Shown: in pieces, positions 1 to 9,127 of the stretch
Layout: every line of letters starts with the position of its first letter
How positions within the stretch are numbered: position 1 is the stretch's first letter
DNA from: an uncultured Lachnospiraceae bacterium
Lineage (GTDB): Bacteria > Bacillota > Clostridia > Lachnospirales > Lachnospiraceae
Assembly: GCA_934437985.1 (NCBI GenBank)
Contig: CAKSBI010000001.1
Span: forward strand, 62,001 to 126,000
Reading direction: 5' to 3'
DNA: 64,000 bases
Position numbers and translations under genes: made by a program
The notes under the pieces: generated by a model
What the model saw: the letters and a program-made list of their open reading frames with translations, nothing else
What the model was told of the DNA's origin: nothing
The model's database searches: none

Positions 1-284
1 AGCGTCCTGTCAGCAGGCTTTAACGAAAATGAATCTTCATTTCTTTTTTCGTTCTTTTTTTCTGACTTAAAAGTAACAGTATTGTTTTTCACATCCTCAG
101 GAACAGCAGACATATTATCATCAACAGCTGCTGTCACTTCTACCTTTTCCTTCATAAAGAATCTGAAAAAACCTTTTGGCTCAATCTTCTTTATATTCAT
201 CACTATAGCACCACTACCAAGATCTTCTTTTGCCAGCATAATTGCATTCTGCTCAGAATCAGCCAGATACTTCTTGATGACCAT
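1..284 (-). CDS. flhF: FlhF, SRP-type GTPase for flagellar placement (N-terminal part only)
   Basis: The reading frame runs off the left edge, so only the first 94 residues are visible. They begin MVIKKYLADSEQNAIMLAKE and continue with a GSGAIVMNIKKIEPKGFFRFF-like stretch, the usual basic N-terminal B domain of FlhF; the NG GTPase domain lies outside the window. The ATG at 284 is preceded by a G-rich ribosome site (about 291-297). It starts 27 bases after the flhA stop, the usual flhA-flhF order. In the family FlhF helps set flagellar number and position. The identification rests on the N-terminus and the gene order. Confidence 0.8.
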   Translation of the reverse strand, partial: MVIKKYLADSEQNAIMLAKEDLGSGAIVMNIKKIEPKGFFRFFMKEKVEVTAAVDDNMSAVPEDVKNNTVTFKSEKKNEKRNEDSFSLKPADRT

Positions 285-311
285 CGCAATACGCCCCCAT
301 TCAAATTATTA

Positions 312-2354
312 TCATGCAACATCAGCTGTCACCATTCCGACAGACTGCAGTTCCACGTCAGATTCTATCTCATTGTAAGAAATAATTATCAAATCCCTGA
401 ATTGTTCCTCCGTCAGCTTCCTAAAATACATTCTGACTATTGGGGAAGTAATAATTATAGGATTCTTACCCAGATCCTCAAGCTTTCCAAGTTCAGTTTT
501 AAGAGAATCAAATATTTCCCTCGTAACATCAGGATCTATCGCAAGATAAGACCCCTGTTCAGTCTGTTTTACTGAATCCATAATCTTCTGTTCAATCTTA
601 GGATCAAGCGTAATAACACTTGTCATCTCATTTTTTGAGAAAAACTTGTTAGAGATTGCTCTCTTAAGACTCTGTCTTGCATATTCCGTAAGTACGTCTG
701 TATCTCTTGTAGTTGCTGCATAATCCGCAATTGTCTCAAATATTGTCACAAGGTCTCTTATTGATACACCTTCATTCAACAGATTCTGCAGGATCTTCTG
801 TATCTCACCAACGCTGAGTATCTTAGGTACAAGCTCCGATATAAGCGTCTGGTTTGCTTCCTGGACATTATTGATAAGATTCTGTACATCCTGCCTTGTA
901 AGAAGCTCACCAAGATGGTTACGTATAACCTCTGTTAAATGTGTTGCAATTATCGAAGGCGGGTCAACTACCGTGTAGCCAAGGGACTCTGCACGCTCAC
1001 GCTGGCTTTCAGTTATCCATAATGCCGGCAGGTGGAATGATGGCTCAAATGTCGGAATACCTGATATCTCTTCTTCAACATACCCCGGGCTCATTGCCAT
1101 ATAATGGTCAAACAGAATCTCACCATCACTGACCGGAACACCTTTAATCTTAATAACATACTGGTTAGGGTTAAGCTGGATATTATCCCTGAGACGAATC
1201 ATAGGTACAACGCATCCAAGCTCCAAGGCTATCTGACGCCTTATCATAACTACCCTGTCTAAAAGATCCCCTCCCTGGTTAACATCAGCAAGCGGAATGA
1301 TTCCATATCCGAACTCAAGCTCAATAGCATCTACCTGGAGCAGGGATGTTACATTTTCAGGACGCCTTATCTCGTCTGCAGACGCCTCTTCCTCACTGAT
1401 CTCACCCTCTATCTCATGCACTGCAATATTCTCATTCATCCTGTAACCAACAAATATAAACATTGCACCATATAATACAAATATATACCATTGAAGAGGT
1501 GTAAATATTCCAAGCCCGATCAGGCTCGCACCAACTATATACATTACCTTCGGTGATGCAAACAGCTGCGACAACATTATGTCGCTGATCTCAGCCTCTT
1601 TTGCCGACTTCGTTACAAGAAGGCCTGTTGCAAGTGAGATCATAAGTGAAGGTATCTGGCTTACAAGTCCGTCACCAATAGTAAGCAGTGAATACTTCTG
1701 CAGGGCATCATTAAATGTACCTCCGTCATTGATCATACCCAGGGCAATACCTCCGACAAAGTTAAGCACAGTTATGACAAGACCCGCCGTTGCATCTCCC
1801 TTTACATACTTGGTAGCACCATCCATTGCCCCAAAGAACGCCGCCTCATCCTGTATCCTCTGGCGTCTCTGCTTTGCCTCTTCATCAGTAATTGCACCGG
1901 TATTAAGGTCTGCATCAATAGCCATCTGCTTACCTGCCATCGCATCAAGTGTAAATCTTGCAGTTACCTCTGATACACGTTCCGAACCTTTATTAATAAC
2001 CATGAACTGTACGATAATCAGTACTATGAAAATAATTCCACCAACAACAAGGTTAGAACCACCGACAAACTGTCCAAAAACAGCCACAACATTACCGGCA
2101 TAACCATTCAGAAGTATATTACGTGTCGAACTGACATTCAATGACAGTCGAAACAGGGTAGTAAGAAGCAGTAATGTCGGGAATATCGACATACTGATTG
2201 CCTCTTTAGAAAACAAAGCATTGAACAGAACGATCATTGCAATCGACATATTGATTGCAATCAAAAAGTCAAGTATAACCGGATTCATCGGAATAATAAG
2301 AAACAATATAGGACACAAAACGAATAATCCTACTAAAGAATCCTGTCGCTTCAT
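312..2354 (-). CDS. flhA: FlhA, flagellar type III export gate protein
   Basis: A 680-residue FHIPEP-family protein of normal length. The N-terminal half (about 1-310) has several hydrophobic segments for the export gate. The FHIPEP signature is at about 126-153 (RVSEVTARFTLDAMAGKQMA). The C-terminal half (about 345-680) is the cytoplasmic domain that forms a nonamer and docks substrate-chaperone complexes. The ATG is preceded by GGGAGG. It follows flhB by about 40 bases within the same operon. FlhA works with FlhB, FliP, FliQ and FliR at the base of the flagellum and couples export to proton flow. Confidence 0.96.
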   Translation of the reverse strand: MKRQDSLVGLFVLCPILFLIIPMNPVILDFLIAINMSIAMIVLFNALFSKEAISMSIFPTLLLLTTLFRLSLNVSSTRNILLNGYAGNVVAVFGQFVGGSNLVVGGIIFIVLIIVQFMVINKGSERVSEVTARFTLDAMAGKQMAIDADLNTGAITDEEAKQRRQRIQDEAAFFGAMDGATKYVKGDATAGLVITVLNFVGGIALGMINDGGTFNDALQKYSLLTIGDGLVSQIPSLMISLATGLLVTKSAKEAEISDIMLSQLFASPKVMYIVGASLIGLGIFTPLQWYIFVLYGAMFIFVGYRMNENIAVHEIEGEISEEEASADEIRRPENVTSLLQVDAIELEFGYGIIPLADVNQGGDLLDRVVMIRRQIALELGCVVPMIRLRDNIQLNPNQYVIKIKGVPVSDGEILFDHYMAMSPGYVEEEISGIPTFEPSFHLPALWITESQRERAESLGYTVVDPPSIIATHLTEVIRNHLGELLTRQDVQNLINNVQEANQTLISELVPKILSVGEIQKILQNLLNEGVSIRDLVTIFETIADYAATTRDTDVLTEYARQSLKRAISNKFFSKNEMTSVITLDPKIEQKIMDSVKQTEQGSYLAIDPDVTREIFDSLKTELGKLEDLGKNPIIITSPIVRMYFRKLTEEQFRDLIIISYNEIESDVELQSVGMVTADVA

Positions 2355-2395
2355 TTTCCAGACCTCCCTTCATCATATCATGTATTATTCAAACT

Positions 2396-3511
2396 CTAAG
2401 CGGTACCTTTAAGTCCCATTACAAATGCAAGAACCTCAGCAACCATCTGGTAAAGCTCCGGTGGTATCTCATAACCGAGCTCAACATTATAGTACAGCAT
2501 TCGTGCAAGAGGTTTATTTTCAACAATCTCAATACTGTTATCCCTTGCCCGCGCCTTAATCTTCTCTGCAAGGTAATCCGCACCCTTGGCAACTACAACA
2601 GGAGCTTCATCCCTTTCCTTATCATATCTGAGTGCTACAGCAAGATGTGTAGGGTTAGTTATAACAACATCTGCCTGCTGTATACTCTGCATCATTCTCC
2701 GTTGTGATGCCTGCAGCATCTTCTGTTTGATCTGGCCCTTAATCTGCGGATCTCCCTCTGAATTCTTATATTCATCCTTTACTTCCTGCTTACTCATCCT
2801 CATATCTTTTTTAAACTTAATCTTCTGATATGCAAAGTCCACGACTGCAATAATGAGAAAAATAAGACTTATCTTAATTCCAAGGAGAATAATCAGATCC
2901 CCAATCATTCCAAGTGCTGAAACCAGGTCAACCCTATACATCTCAAACAGCATTCCCCATTCTGATTTTAATCCGTCAATAACTACATAGGACATTACAG
3001 CAATTTTGGCAACTGACTTAATCAGCTCAAATATCTTGTCCTTGGATATTAATCTCTTAAATCCGCTTATCGGATTAATGCTGCTCAACTTAGGCTTCAG
3101 GGTTTTTCCTGTAATCTTCCACTTTATCTGCAGTGAATTAGCAAGAAGAGCCACAATAAACACAAGCAGCATAACAGGTCCGGCAATCACAGCTATCTTT
3201 TCAAATCCATATCTTATCAGGACAACGGCTGTATTATGTGTAAATTCATCATTAACATAATCAGCCATCTTTCCATAGGCATCAGTAAACACATTTATCA
3301 TATTGTTACCGATAATGTCTACGGCGGCCTTAAGCAGAATAAAAAATACAAACAACGTACATGCTACGGGAATATCCTTACTCTTTGCAACCTTACCATC
3401 TTCCCTGGCTTTTTCAAGCTTTTTGGTCGTAGGTTCTTCTGTCTTTTCCCCACCCTCGTCATTAGCAAAAAACTGGAGATTATAGCGTAAATACAAGTAT
3501 CCTTCATCCAT
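2396..3511 (-). CDS. flhB: FlhB, export switch protein
   Basis: A 371-residue export apparatus protein with a hydrophobic N-terminal two thirds (four membrane segments, about 50-230) and a cytoplasmic C-terminal domain. The self-cleavage motif NPTH is intact at residues 286-289 (VVITNPTHLAVALRYD). Cleavage between N and P switches export from rod/hook to filament substrates and is read together with FliK, which is encoded upstream. The N-terminal NLQFFA stretch is common in Clostridia and Bacilli. The start is the ATG at 3511 after an AGGAG/GAAGGG region. It is 19 bases downstream of fliR. Confidence 0.96.
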   Translation of the reverse strand: MDEGYLYLRYNLQFFANDEGGEKTEEPTTKKLEKAREDGKVAKSKDIPVACTLFVFFILLKAAVDIIGNNMINVFTDAYGKMADYVNDEFTHNTAVVLIRYGFEKIAVIAGPVMLLVFIVALLANSLQIKWKITGKTLKPKLSSINPISGFKRLISKDKIFELIKSVAKIAVMSYVVIDGLKSEWGMLFEMYRVDLVSALGMIGDLIILLGIKISLIFLIIAVVDFAYQKIKFKKDMRMSKQEVKDEYKNSEGDPQIKGQIKQKMLQASQRRMMQSIQQADVVITNPTHLAVALRYDKERDEAPVVVAKGADYLAEKIKARARDNSIEIVENKPLARMLYYNVELGYEIPPELYQMVAEVLAFVMGLKGTA

Positions 3512-3530
3512 ACCCTTCCATCTCCTGTCA

Positions 3531-4301
3531 TTACGGCGCCAATGCCTTCATAATAATATTAATATACTTTTTCATCTCGACAGCAATAAAATCCGAAACC
3601 ATCGGCAGGGTAGAAACAATAATATATAAAATAACCAGGCCGACAAATATCTTCAATTGCATTCCGACAACAAACATATTCATCTGCGGTGCAATCCTTG
3701 CAAGCACTCCAAGCACAACGTTTACAATAAGCATGGCTGCAAATACAGGAAGCACTATCCTGAACCCAATAACAAAAAAATCTACGAGAAAGCTTTGCAT
3801 GATCTCGTATAATCCGGCATGAAATACAACGCCACCAAGCGGCACATGCTTAAACGAATCTACTATTGCCCTTAATATGTAATAATGCATATTGGTAATC
3901 AATAACAGCAGCAGAACCATCTGCGTATAAAATGCGCCGGTAATGGATGCCTGTATTCTTGTTGACGGATCCATCATATTAGCCATCGACAGTCCCATCT
4001 CCATATCAATAAGCCTTCCTGCACAATTAACAATATACATACATGCACTTATAATAAATCCAAGTATCAGCCCCACTATAGCTTCCTGCATTACAAGTAT
4101 TGCAAATGATATAACATCTGAATACGCCGGCAGTTCAACAGCAACCGTATTATAGATTATCATTGAAATAAACACAGAAAAACAAGCTTTTACCTTTCTT
4201 GGTATCTGCGAATTACTAAATATCGGTGCCGCGAAAATAAAAGCACTTAATCTTACAAGTATCAAAAGGAATGATTCAATACTTTCAACAGTAATATTCA
4301 T
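3531..4301 (-). CDS. fliR: FliR, export gate protein
   Basis: A 256-residue integral membrane protein of normal FliR length with about six hydrophobic segments and the typical central stretch MEMGLSMANMMDPSTRIQ (about 97-114). It forms the export gate with FliP and FliQ inside the MS ring. The start ATG has only a weak ribosome site (GATGAAGT), and it starts 12 bases after the fliQ stop, so translational coupling with fliQ is likely. A separate FliR rather than a FliR-FlhB fusion is present. Confidence 0.95.
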   Translation of the reverse strand: MNITVESIESFLLILVRLSAFIFAAPIFSNSQIPRKVKACFSVFISMIIYNTVAVELPAYSDVISFAILVMQEAIVGLILGFIISACMYIVNCAGRLIDMEMGLSMANMMDPSTRIQASITGAFYTQMVLLLLLITNMHYYILRAIVDSFKHVPLGGVVFHAGLYEIMQSFLVDFFVIGFRIVLPVFAAMLIVNVVLGVLARIAPQMNMFVVGMQLKIFVGLVILYIIVSTLPMVSDFIAVEMKKYINIIMKALAP

Positions 4302-4313
4302 ACTTCATCACAT

Positions 4314-4586
4314 CTATCCAATATATTCAGGAAACATTGCACATATGGTCTGGAACAACTCCACAACATTGTTGATAATCCATCCACCACACAATATTAA
4401 TACAACAAATATTCCAAGCAGCTTAGGAACAAATGTAAGAGTCTGCTCCTGTATTGATGTAACTGTCTGAAACACACTGACTACCAGACCTATCACAAGT
4501 GATACAAGTAACATGGGTGCCGAAGACTTAATGATGCACCATAAGACCTGCCTTGCAATATCAATAACAACATCCTCAGTAATCAT
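4314..4586 (-). CDS. fliQ: FliQ, export gate protein
   Basis: A 90-residue protein with two hydrophobic helices separated by a short loop (QTVTSIQEQTLTFVPKLLG), the standard FliQ pattern. A strong GGGGGGAG ribosome site lies four bases before the ATG. It sits between fliP and fliR, the invariant P-Q-R order. It is a subunit of the FliPQR export gate in the inner membrane. Confidence 0.95.
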   Translation of the reverse strand: MITEDVVIDIARQVLWCIIKSSAPMLLVSLVIGLVVSVFQTVTSIQEQTLTFVPKLLGIFVVLILCGGWIINNVVELFQTICAMFPEYIG

Positions 4587-4604
4587 AAGGCTCCCCCCTT
4601 ATAC

Positions 4605-5435
4605 TTAATAAAATGTCCTCACAACCTGTCCAATAACAAGATTCCATCCGTCAGCCAATACAAATAACAGAATCTTAAATGGCATTGAGATAGTCGTAGG
4701 CGGTAACATCATCATACCCATTGACATAAGCGTAGAAGCTACGATCATATCTATAACAATAAATGGAAGATATATCAAAAATCCCATAATCATTGCTTTT
4801 CTCAGCTCACTGATCATAAAAGCCGGAATAAGGGTACTGGTCGGTATCTCCTGGTAGTTATCAATACTCTCCTTATTGCCCGAAATATCAAGAAACAATT
4901 GAATATCTTTTCTGTTGGTCTGTGAAAACATAAACTCCCTTACAGGCTCAATTCCCTTTTCAATCGCTTCCTCCTGCGTTAACTCTCCACGTTCGAACGG
5001 CTGGATGGCATTCTCATTAATCGATGTCAGCGTAGGTGACATGATAAAAAATGTCAGAAATAATGCCAGACCAATTAACACCTGATTAGGCGGTGCACCC
5101 TGGGTTCCCATTGCGGTTCTCGTAAAATTGAGTACAATGATTATCCTTGTAAATGATGTCACCATAAGCAGCAACGATGGAGCTATTGTCAGAACAGTTA
5201 TTACGAGAAGTATCTTCAATGTAGAAGAAAGCGAGGTACTTCCTGAATTAGTGGTAATATTAAGATTAAAATTACCATCCTCCGGATCAACCTCACTCTT
5301 TCCAATCTCATCAACCTCAGATGCGGAAGCATAAACAGGTTTCATCACACCACAAAAAAAGGTTAATGAACCAAACGACAACATAAAACTCAAGATAATA
5401 AGCATCTTTTTAAGTCTTACATTATGTATATTCAT
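4605..5435 (-). CDS. fliP: FliP, export gate protein
   Basis: A 276-residue protein. A hydrophobic N-terminal segment ending near YASA (about 35-38) looks like a cleavable signal, as is usual for FliP. A polar stretch follows, then the conserved core with LLMVTSFTRIIIVLNFTR and GAPPNQVLIGLALFLTFF, and C-terminal segments ending IGQVVRTFY. The start ATG follows AAAGGTTGG. It lies 13 bases downstream of fliO. It assembles with FliQ and FliR into the export gate. Confidence 0.95.
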   Translation of the reverse strand: MNIHNVRLKKMLIILSFMLSFGSLTFFCGVMKPVYASASEVDEIGKSEVDPEDGNFNLNITTNSGSTSLSSTLKILLVITVLTIAPSLLLMVTSFTRIIIVLNFTRTAMGTQGAPPNQVLIGLALFLTFFIMSPTLTSINENAIQPFERGELTQEEAIEKGIEPVREFMFSQTNRKDIQLFLDISGNKESIDNYQEIPTSTLIPAFMISELRKAMIMGFLIYLPFIVIDMIVASTLMSMGMMMLPPTTISMPFKILLFVLADGWNLVIGQVVRTFY

Positions 5436-5448
5436 GATTTACCAACCT

Positions 5449-5814
5449 TTACTTTGTTTTTTTCATTCTGTTTAATACATCTGCAAAAACAGCTTTATCT
5501 TTATTCTTTTCTTTTTTTACAATCTCAATGTCTTCTTCTGTCAGATCAGCAAGCTTCGTAATACTATCTTTACAGACAGCAATAGCAATATACTTATTCA
5601 TACCAACTCTGATTATCTGTATATGCTTTGCCTGGGATATATTGAATGTCTCTATCACTTCAATATTACCTGCCTGAAACTGATTATACGAATACCTGCC
5701 AATCAGCTTTGTGCAATAATAGGCTGCAAAAAGAATCAACACAAAAACAACAACCAGTCCAATTAATTCCAACACATTATCTAATGTAGAAGCAGCTAAC
5801 ATATCACACGGCAT
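5449..5814 (-). CDS. fliO: FliO-like flagellar biosynthesis protein
   Basis: A short protein (121 residues from the ATG at 5814) with one membrane segment (LIGLVVVFVLILFAAYYCTKL), followed by the FliO/FliZ-type cytoplasmic part (GNIEVIETFNISQAKHIQIIRVG). FliO assists assembly of the FliP ring. Position between cheY and fliP supports the call. The start is uncertain: a TTG at 5823 would add three residues and overlap the cheY stop, while the ATG at 5814 has an AGG nine bases upstream. The family is poorly conserved in sequence, so the name rests on topology plus position. Confidence 0.85.
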   Translation of the reverse strand: MPCDMLAASTLDNVLELIGLVVVFVLILFAAYYCTKLIGRYSYNQFQAGNIEVIETFNISQAKHIQIIRVGMNKYIAIAVCKDSITKLADLTEEDIEIVKKEKNKDKAVFADVLNRMKKTK

Positions 5815-5819
5815 AACAA

Positions 5820-6182
5820 TCAACCTACTGCCTTTTTAACAGCCTCTAATACACGGTCTTGATTAAATGGCTTTACAATAAAATCCCTGGCTCCGGACTG
5901 AATAGATTCAATAACCATCGCCTGCTGACCCATAGCTGAACACATAATAATATTAGCGTTAGCATCAGCCTCCTTAATCTTTTTAAGTGCCTGAATACCA
6001 TCCATCTCTGGCATTGTTATATCCATCATTACCAAATCAGGCTTTGTTTCATTGTATTTCTCTACAGCTTTTATTCCATTCTCAGCCTCTGCAGCAACCT
6101 CATATCCATTCTTTGTAAGGATATCTTTAATCATCATCCTCATGAATGCTGCATCATCACATATCAAAACCCTTTTTGCCAT
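5820..6182 (-). CDS. cheY: CheY-type response regulator
   Basis: A stand-alone 120-residue receiver domain. Visible residues: acidic pair D9-D10, phospho-acceptor D54 (VMMDITMPEMDG), S82 in CSAMGQQ and K104 in FIVKPF, so phosphorylation competence is expected. It binds the switch (FliM/FliY), and FliY next door is its probable phosphatase. The ATG at 6182 is chosen because GGAGAGG stands just upstream; a TTG at 6203 is less likely. Placement inside the flagellar operon between fliY and fliO is typical of Firmicutes. Confidence 0.94.
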   Translation of the reverse strand: MAKRVLICDDAAFMRMMIKDILTKNGYEVAAEAENGIKAVEKYNETKPDLVMMDITMPEMDGIQALKKIKEADANANIIMCSAMGQQAMVIESIQSGARDFIVKPFNQDRVLEAVKKAVG

Positions 6183-6249
6183 AACGTTTCCTCTCCTATT
6201 CAACTTAGTATTCTCATATAATGAGTAAATTCATATAATAAACAAAAGG

Positions 6250-7410
6250 TTACGTATTCTTAACAATTTCGGTAACTCTGATACCAAAACTCTCTTCAAT
6301 GACTACTACTTCACCTCTTGCAACAAGCTTACCATTAACTAACACATCAACCGGTTCCCCCGCAAGCTTATCCAATTCAACAATTGTACCCGGTGAGAAA
6401 TCAAGAATCTCTTTAATTGACTTATTCGCCCTTCCAAGCTCAACAGTCACCTCTAACGGAACATCCATTATAAGATCAATGTTCTCCGGCTGTACAAATG
6501 ATGTATTCACAGGTGCAAAATTCTGGAATTGTACCGGCTGTACATTCTGCACCGGAGCCTGATTGACCGGCATAGCCATCTGCTGTGGCGTGCTGCCCAT
6601 CATATCCTGATGTTGCTGTTGCTGCTGCGTGGCACCTGTATTCACTGTGCTCTGCTGTGGTGCAGCCTGCTTGCTGCCTGATTCCACGGCTCCACTGTTT
6701 CCTGTCAGATCATCCCGGCTTACCTTTTTAAAGCTTTCAACCATCTCACGCGCAAACGACACAGGGAACATCTGCATTATCTCACTATTAACTAATGTTC
6801 CTATCTCCATCTTAAATGAAACCTTAACAAGTGTATCACTTGACAGCACTTTCATTTCATCCGACAGAACATCTGCATTAATATCATATTGACTTGCAAC
6901 CGGCGGACTGATATCCACCTTTTTATTTAACATGGATGAAAGGGATGTTGCAGCTGAACCCATCATCTGGTTCATTGCTTCACCTATAGCACTCAGATGC
7001 ATCTCTGTCAGTTCATCTGTAACATTAGTGCCATCTCCACCCATCATTAAATCAGTAATAACTTTAACATCTTCATCCTTTAATAACAGAACATTACTTC
7101 CGTCCAGACCTTCTATATATGAAATATGTATAAATACACACGGTCTTTCATATGATGAAGCAACCCTCTCTATCGTAGAATACGAAACCTGAGGTGTTGT
7201 TATACTGACAACATCATTAACCAGCATCGAAAGCGTAGTTGCCGCTGTGCCCATACTAATATTGGCAATCTCACCTACTGCATCTTTTTCAGCATCTGTA
7301 AGAAGCTCTACACCTGAACCAACCCCACCAGAGGAGTCTTCTTCTAAACCATCAGACTGCATCTCGCCTAACAGGGCATTGATTTCTTCCTGTGACAGCA
7401 TACCATCCAT
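6250..7410 (-). CDS. fliY: FliY/FliN, motor switch protein with CheC-type phosphatase domain
   Basis: A 386-residue two-domain switch protein. Residues about 35-225 form a CheC/FliY phosphatase domain with both E-x2-N signatures intact: E47/N50 (GEIANISMGTAAT), with P73 at the expected N-x22-P spacing, and E144/N147 (GEAMNQMMGSAAT). A linker rich in Gln, Pro and Thr follows (about 230-300), then a FliN/SpoA domain (about 305-386, VELGRANKSIKEILDFSPGT). The N-terminal MLSQEEINALLGEM resembles the CheY-binding peptide shared with FliM. Role: C-ring component that also dephosphorylates CheY-P. Eight bases separate it from fliM. Confidence 0.95.
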   Translation of the reverse strand: MDGMLSQEEINALLGEMQSDGLEEDSSGGVGSGVELLTDAEKDAVGEIANISMGTAATTLSMLVNDVVSITTPQVSYSTIERVASSYERPCVFIHISYIEGLDGSNVLLLKDEDVKVITDLMMGGDGTNVTDELTEMHLSAIGEAMNQMMGSAATSLSSMLNKKVDISPPVASQYDINADVLSDEMKVLSSDTLVKVSFKMEIGTLVNSEIMQMFPVSFAREMVESFKKVSRDDLTGNSGAVESGSKQAAPQQSTVNTGATQQQQQHQDMMGSTPQQMAMPVNQAPVQNVQPVQFQNFAPVNTSFVQPENIDLIMDVPLEVTVELGRANKSIKEILDFSPGTIVELDKLAGEPVDVLVNGKLVARGEVVVIEESFGIRVTEIVKNT

Positions 7411-7417
7411 AGATATT

Positions 7418-8395
7418 CTACTCCTCTCTTATTACTGATGTTATTCTCATTGCGTACGAATCAGATGAAGCACCCGGTAATGCATAAAACTTTTTCATAT
7501 TACCCACATACACTTCAAGTTCATCCTCAACCTTTGTATCAAGCTTAATAATATCCCCCGGAGCCAGATTGATAAAATCATTCACCGAAATCATACTGTG
7601 CCCCAGCAAAGCCCTGACCGGTATGGCAGCCTTAGAGATTGCTGACTCAATTGCATCCTTATATACATTCTCGTCACTCGACTGTAATGTAGCATACCAA
7701 TACTTTGTATTAAGCTTATCAATAACGTCCTCCAGGCATGAAAACGGAATACATACATTCATAAGACCCTCAACAGATCCAATCTTAATATTCATTGTAA
7801 TGATTGAAGTCATCTCATTAGGAGATATAAACTGTGCAAACTGTGAATTAGTCTCAATCTGTTCCAGCTTCGGTTCAATATCCACAACACTCTGCCATGG
7901 TTCTACCAGATGCTCCGTGCATATACACATAATCTGCTCAAGGATTGAAAGCTCTATGTCAGTAAAATCCCTGCTCTTATCAAGAGGCATTCCACTACCG
8001 CCAAGCATCCTGTCCAGCATTGTGAAACCAATACTGTCAGCAATTTCAATAATGAAATTACCCTTAAGCGGTTCTGCACTGACAATGCCTAATATAACCG
8101 GATTAGATAATGCATTAGAAAACTCCGAATATGTAGTAGCCTCTGAATGCAATACTTCAACTTGGACATTCTTCCTCAGATAAACCGGCAAATTAGTCGA
8201 TAACAACCTTGCATAGTGTTCAAATATGAATACTAGAGTACGCAAATGATCTTTCGAGAATTTGGATGGTCTGGCAAAATCATAATCCTTGACTGACTTT
8301 TCAGTATCATCAACAGTATCATTCACATCAAATTCACCAGTGCTTAACGCCGAGAGCAGATTATCAATCTCACTCTGTGAAAGCACGTCACCCAT
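7418..8395 (-). CDS. fliM: FliM, flagellar motor switch protein
   Basis: A 325-residue FliM from the ATG at 8395, chosen over an upstream GTG at 8404 because AGGTGA lies five bases before it. The N-terminal MGDVLSQSEIDNLLSAL is the CheY-P binding segment. The middle domain (about 45-225) is CheC-like, and the C-terminal part (about 250-325) is the SpoA domain that packs with FliY/FliN. It forms the C ring with FliG and FliY and controls rotation direction. It lies downstream of fliL and a 158-base gap that may hold a promoter. Confidence 0.95.
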   Translation of the reverse strand: MGDVLSQSEIDNLLSALSTGEFDVNDTVDDTEKSVKDYDFARPSKFSKDHLRTLVFIFEHYARLLSTNLPVYLRKNVQVEVLHSEATTYSEFSNALSNPVILGIVSAEPLKGNFIIEIADSIGFTMLDRMLGGSGMPLDKSRDFTDIELSILEQIMCICTEHLVEPWQSVVDIEPKLEQIETNSQFAQFISPNEMTSIITMNIKIGSVEGLMNVCIPFSCLEDVIDKLNTKYWYATLQSSDENVYKDAIESAISKAAIPVRALLGHSMISVNDFINLAPGDIIKLDTKVEDELEVYVGNMKKFYALPGASSDSYAMRITSVIREE

Positions 8396-8435
8396 AATTC
8401 TCACCTCACTATCGCAAATAGCTTATCATTATAAA

Positions 8436-8463
8436 ATTATATAATTACTTATAAAATTGCCAA
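8436..8463 (-). promoter_or_regulatory. Possible internal promoter before fliM
   Basis: On the minus strand TTGGCA (8463-8458) and TATAAT (8441-8436) are separated by 16 bases, about 40 bases upstream of the fliM ATG. The fliL-fliM gap is 158 bases in an operon whose other gaps are mostly under 45 bases. This could be a sigma-A promoter boosting fliM and downstream genes. AT-rich DNA makes chance matches likely. The rest of the gap holds a small stem (AATTAC/GTAATT around 8470) and no convincing gene. Confidence 0.35.
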
Positions 8464-8562
8464 AACAATTACAATGGTAATTCCTGTAATCACTCCCTTG
8501 GCATATACCTAGCAAAAAATATAATAACATATATTCCGGAAATAATAAAGTAATTTCTTAGA

Positions 8563-9087
8563 TTACTGATACACAAATCCATCCAATGTAATATTAACTA
8601 TACACTTTGAGCCATCAAGCCTGTCACTGATACGTGTTAACGCCTGTTCCTTAACTGCTGCTTCAGATATATTTTCTACCGAATATGATGCAATAACTTC
8701 TTTTACTATATCCGTCAATATTGAAGGTTTATTCTCAATCACATCTACAACCTCTTTATAATCATCAGCAGTAGTATTAAGCTCAAACTTCACTCCTGAA
8801 AGCCTGCCATAATGGGTTTTGCCATCTGATGATGCAACAAGATTAATAGTCTGGCTGTTACCATCTTCAGTGAATTGCACACTTTTAATCTCAATATCAG
8901 AGATTGAATATGACGGTTCATTATCCCCCGAGCTTTCAAGCTCCAGATTAAGTATTGCCGCAACCTGTGAAATAACATTATTCATATTAGAAAATGCAGG
9001 CATCATTACAAACATCATAATAGACGTCAGTACCATATTAACAACACATATTGCAATAACTATAATCGTCAGCATATTTTTTTTCAT
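8563..9087 (-). CDS. fliL: FliL, flagellar basal body-associated protein
   Basis: A 174-residue single-pass protein: a membrane helix at about 5-30, then an extracytoplasmic domain ending in a stretch (NISEAAVKEQALTRISDRLD) typical of FliL C-termini. FliL associates with the stator and basal body and stabilises torque. AGGTGG precedes the ATG. It lies 40 bases downstream of motB, which fits a stator-linked role. The middle is divergent, as is usual in Clostridia. Confidence 0.85.
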   Translation of the reverse strand: MKKNMLTIIVIAICVVNMVLTSIMMFVMMPAFSNMNNVISQVAAILNLELESSGDNEPSYSISDIEIKSVQFTEDGNSQTINLVASSDGKTHYGRLSGVKFELNTTADDYKEVVDVIENKPSILTDIVKEVIASYSVENISEAAVKEQALTRISDRLDGSKCIVNITLDGFVYQ

Positions 9088-9127
9088 AGGTCATCCACCT
9101 CATATTTTTTATATTATATCATAAAAT

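Noticed and set aside
8405..8562. Tiny hydrophobic peptide gene between fliL and fliM
   Set aside because: The GTG start overlaps its own ribosome site and only 14 codons follow; nothing supports it as a gene.
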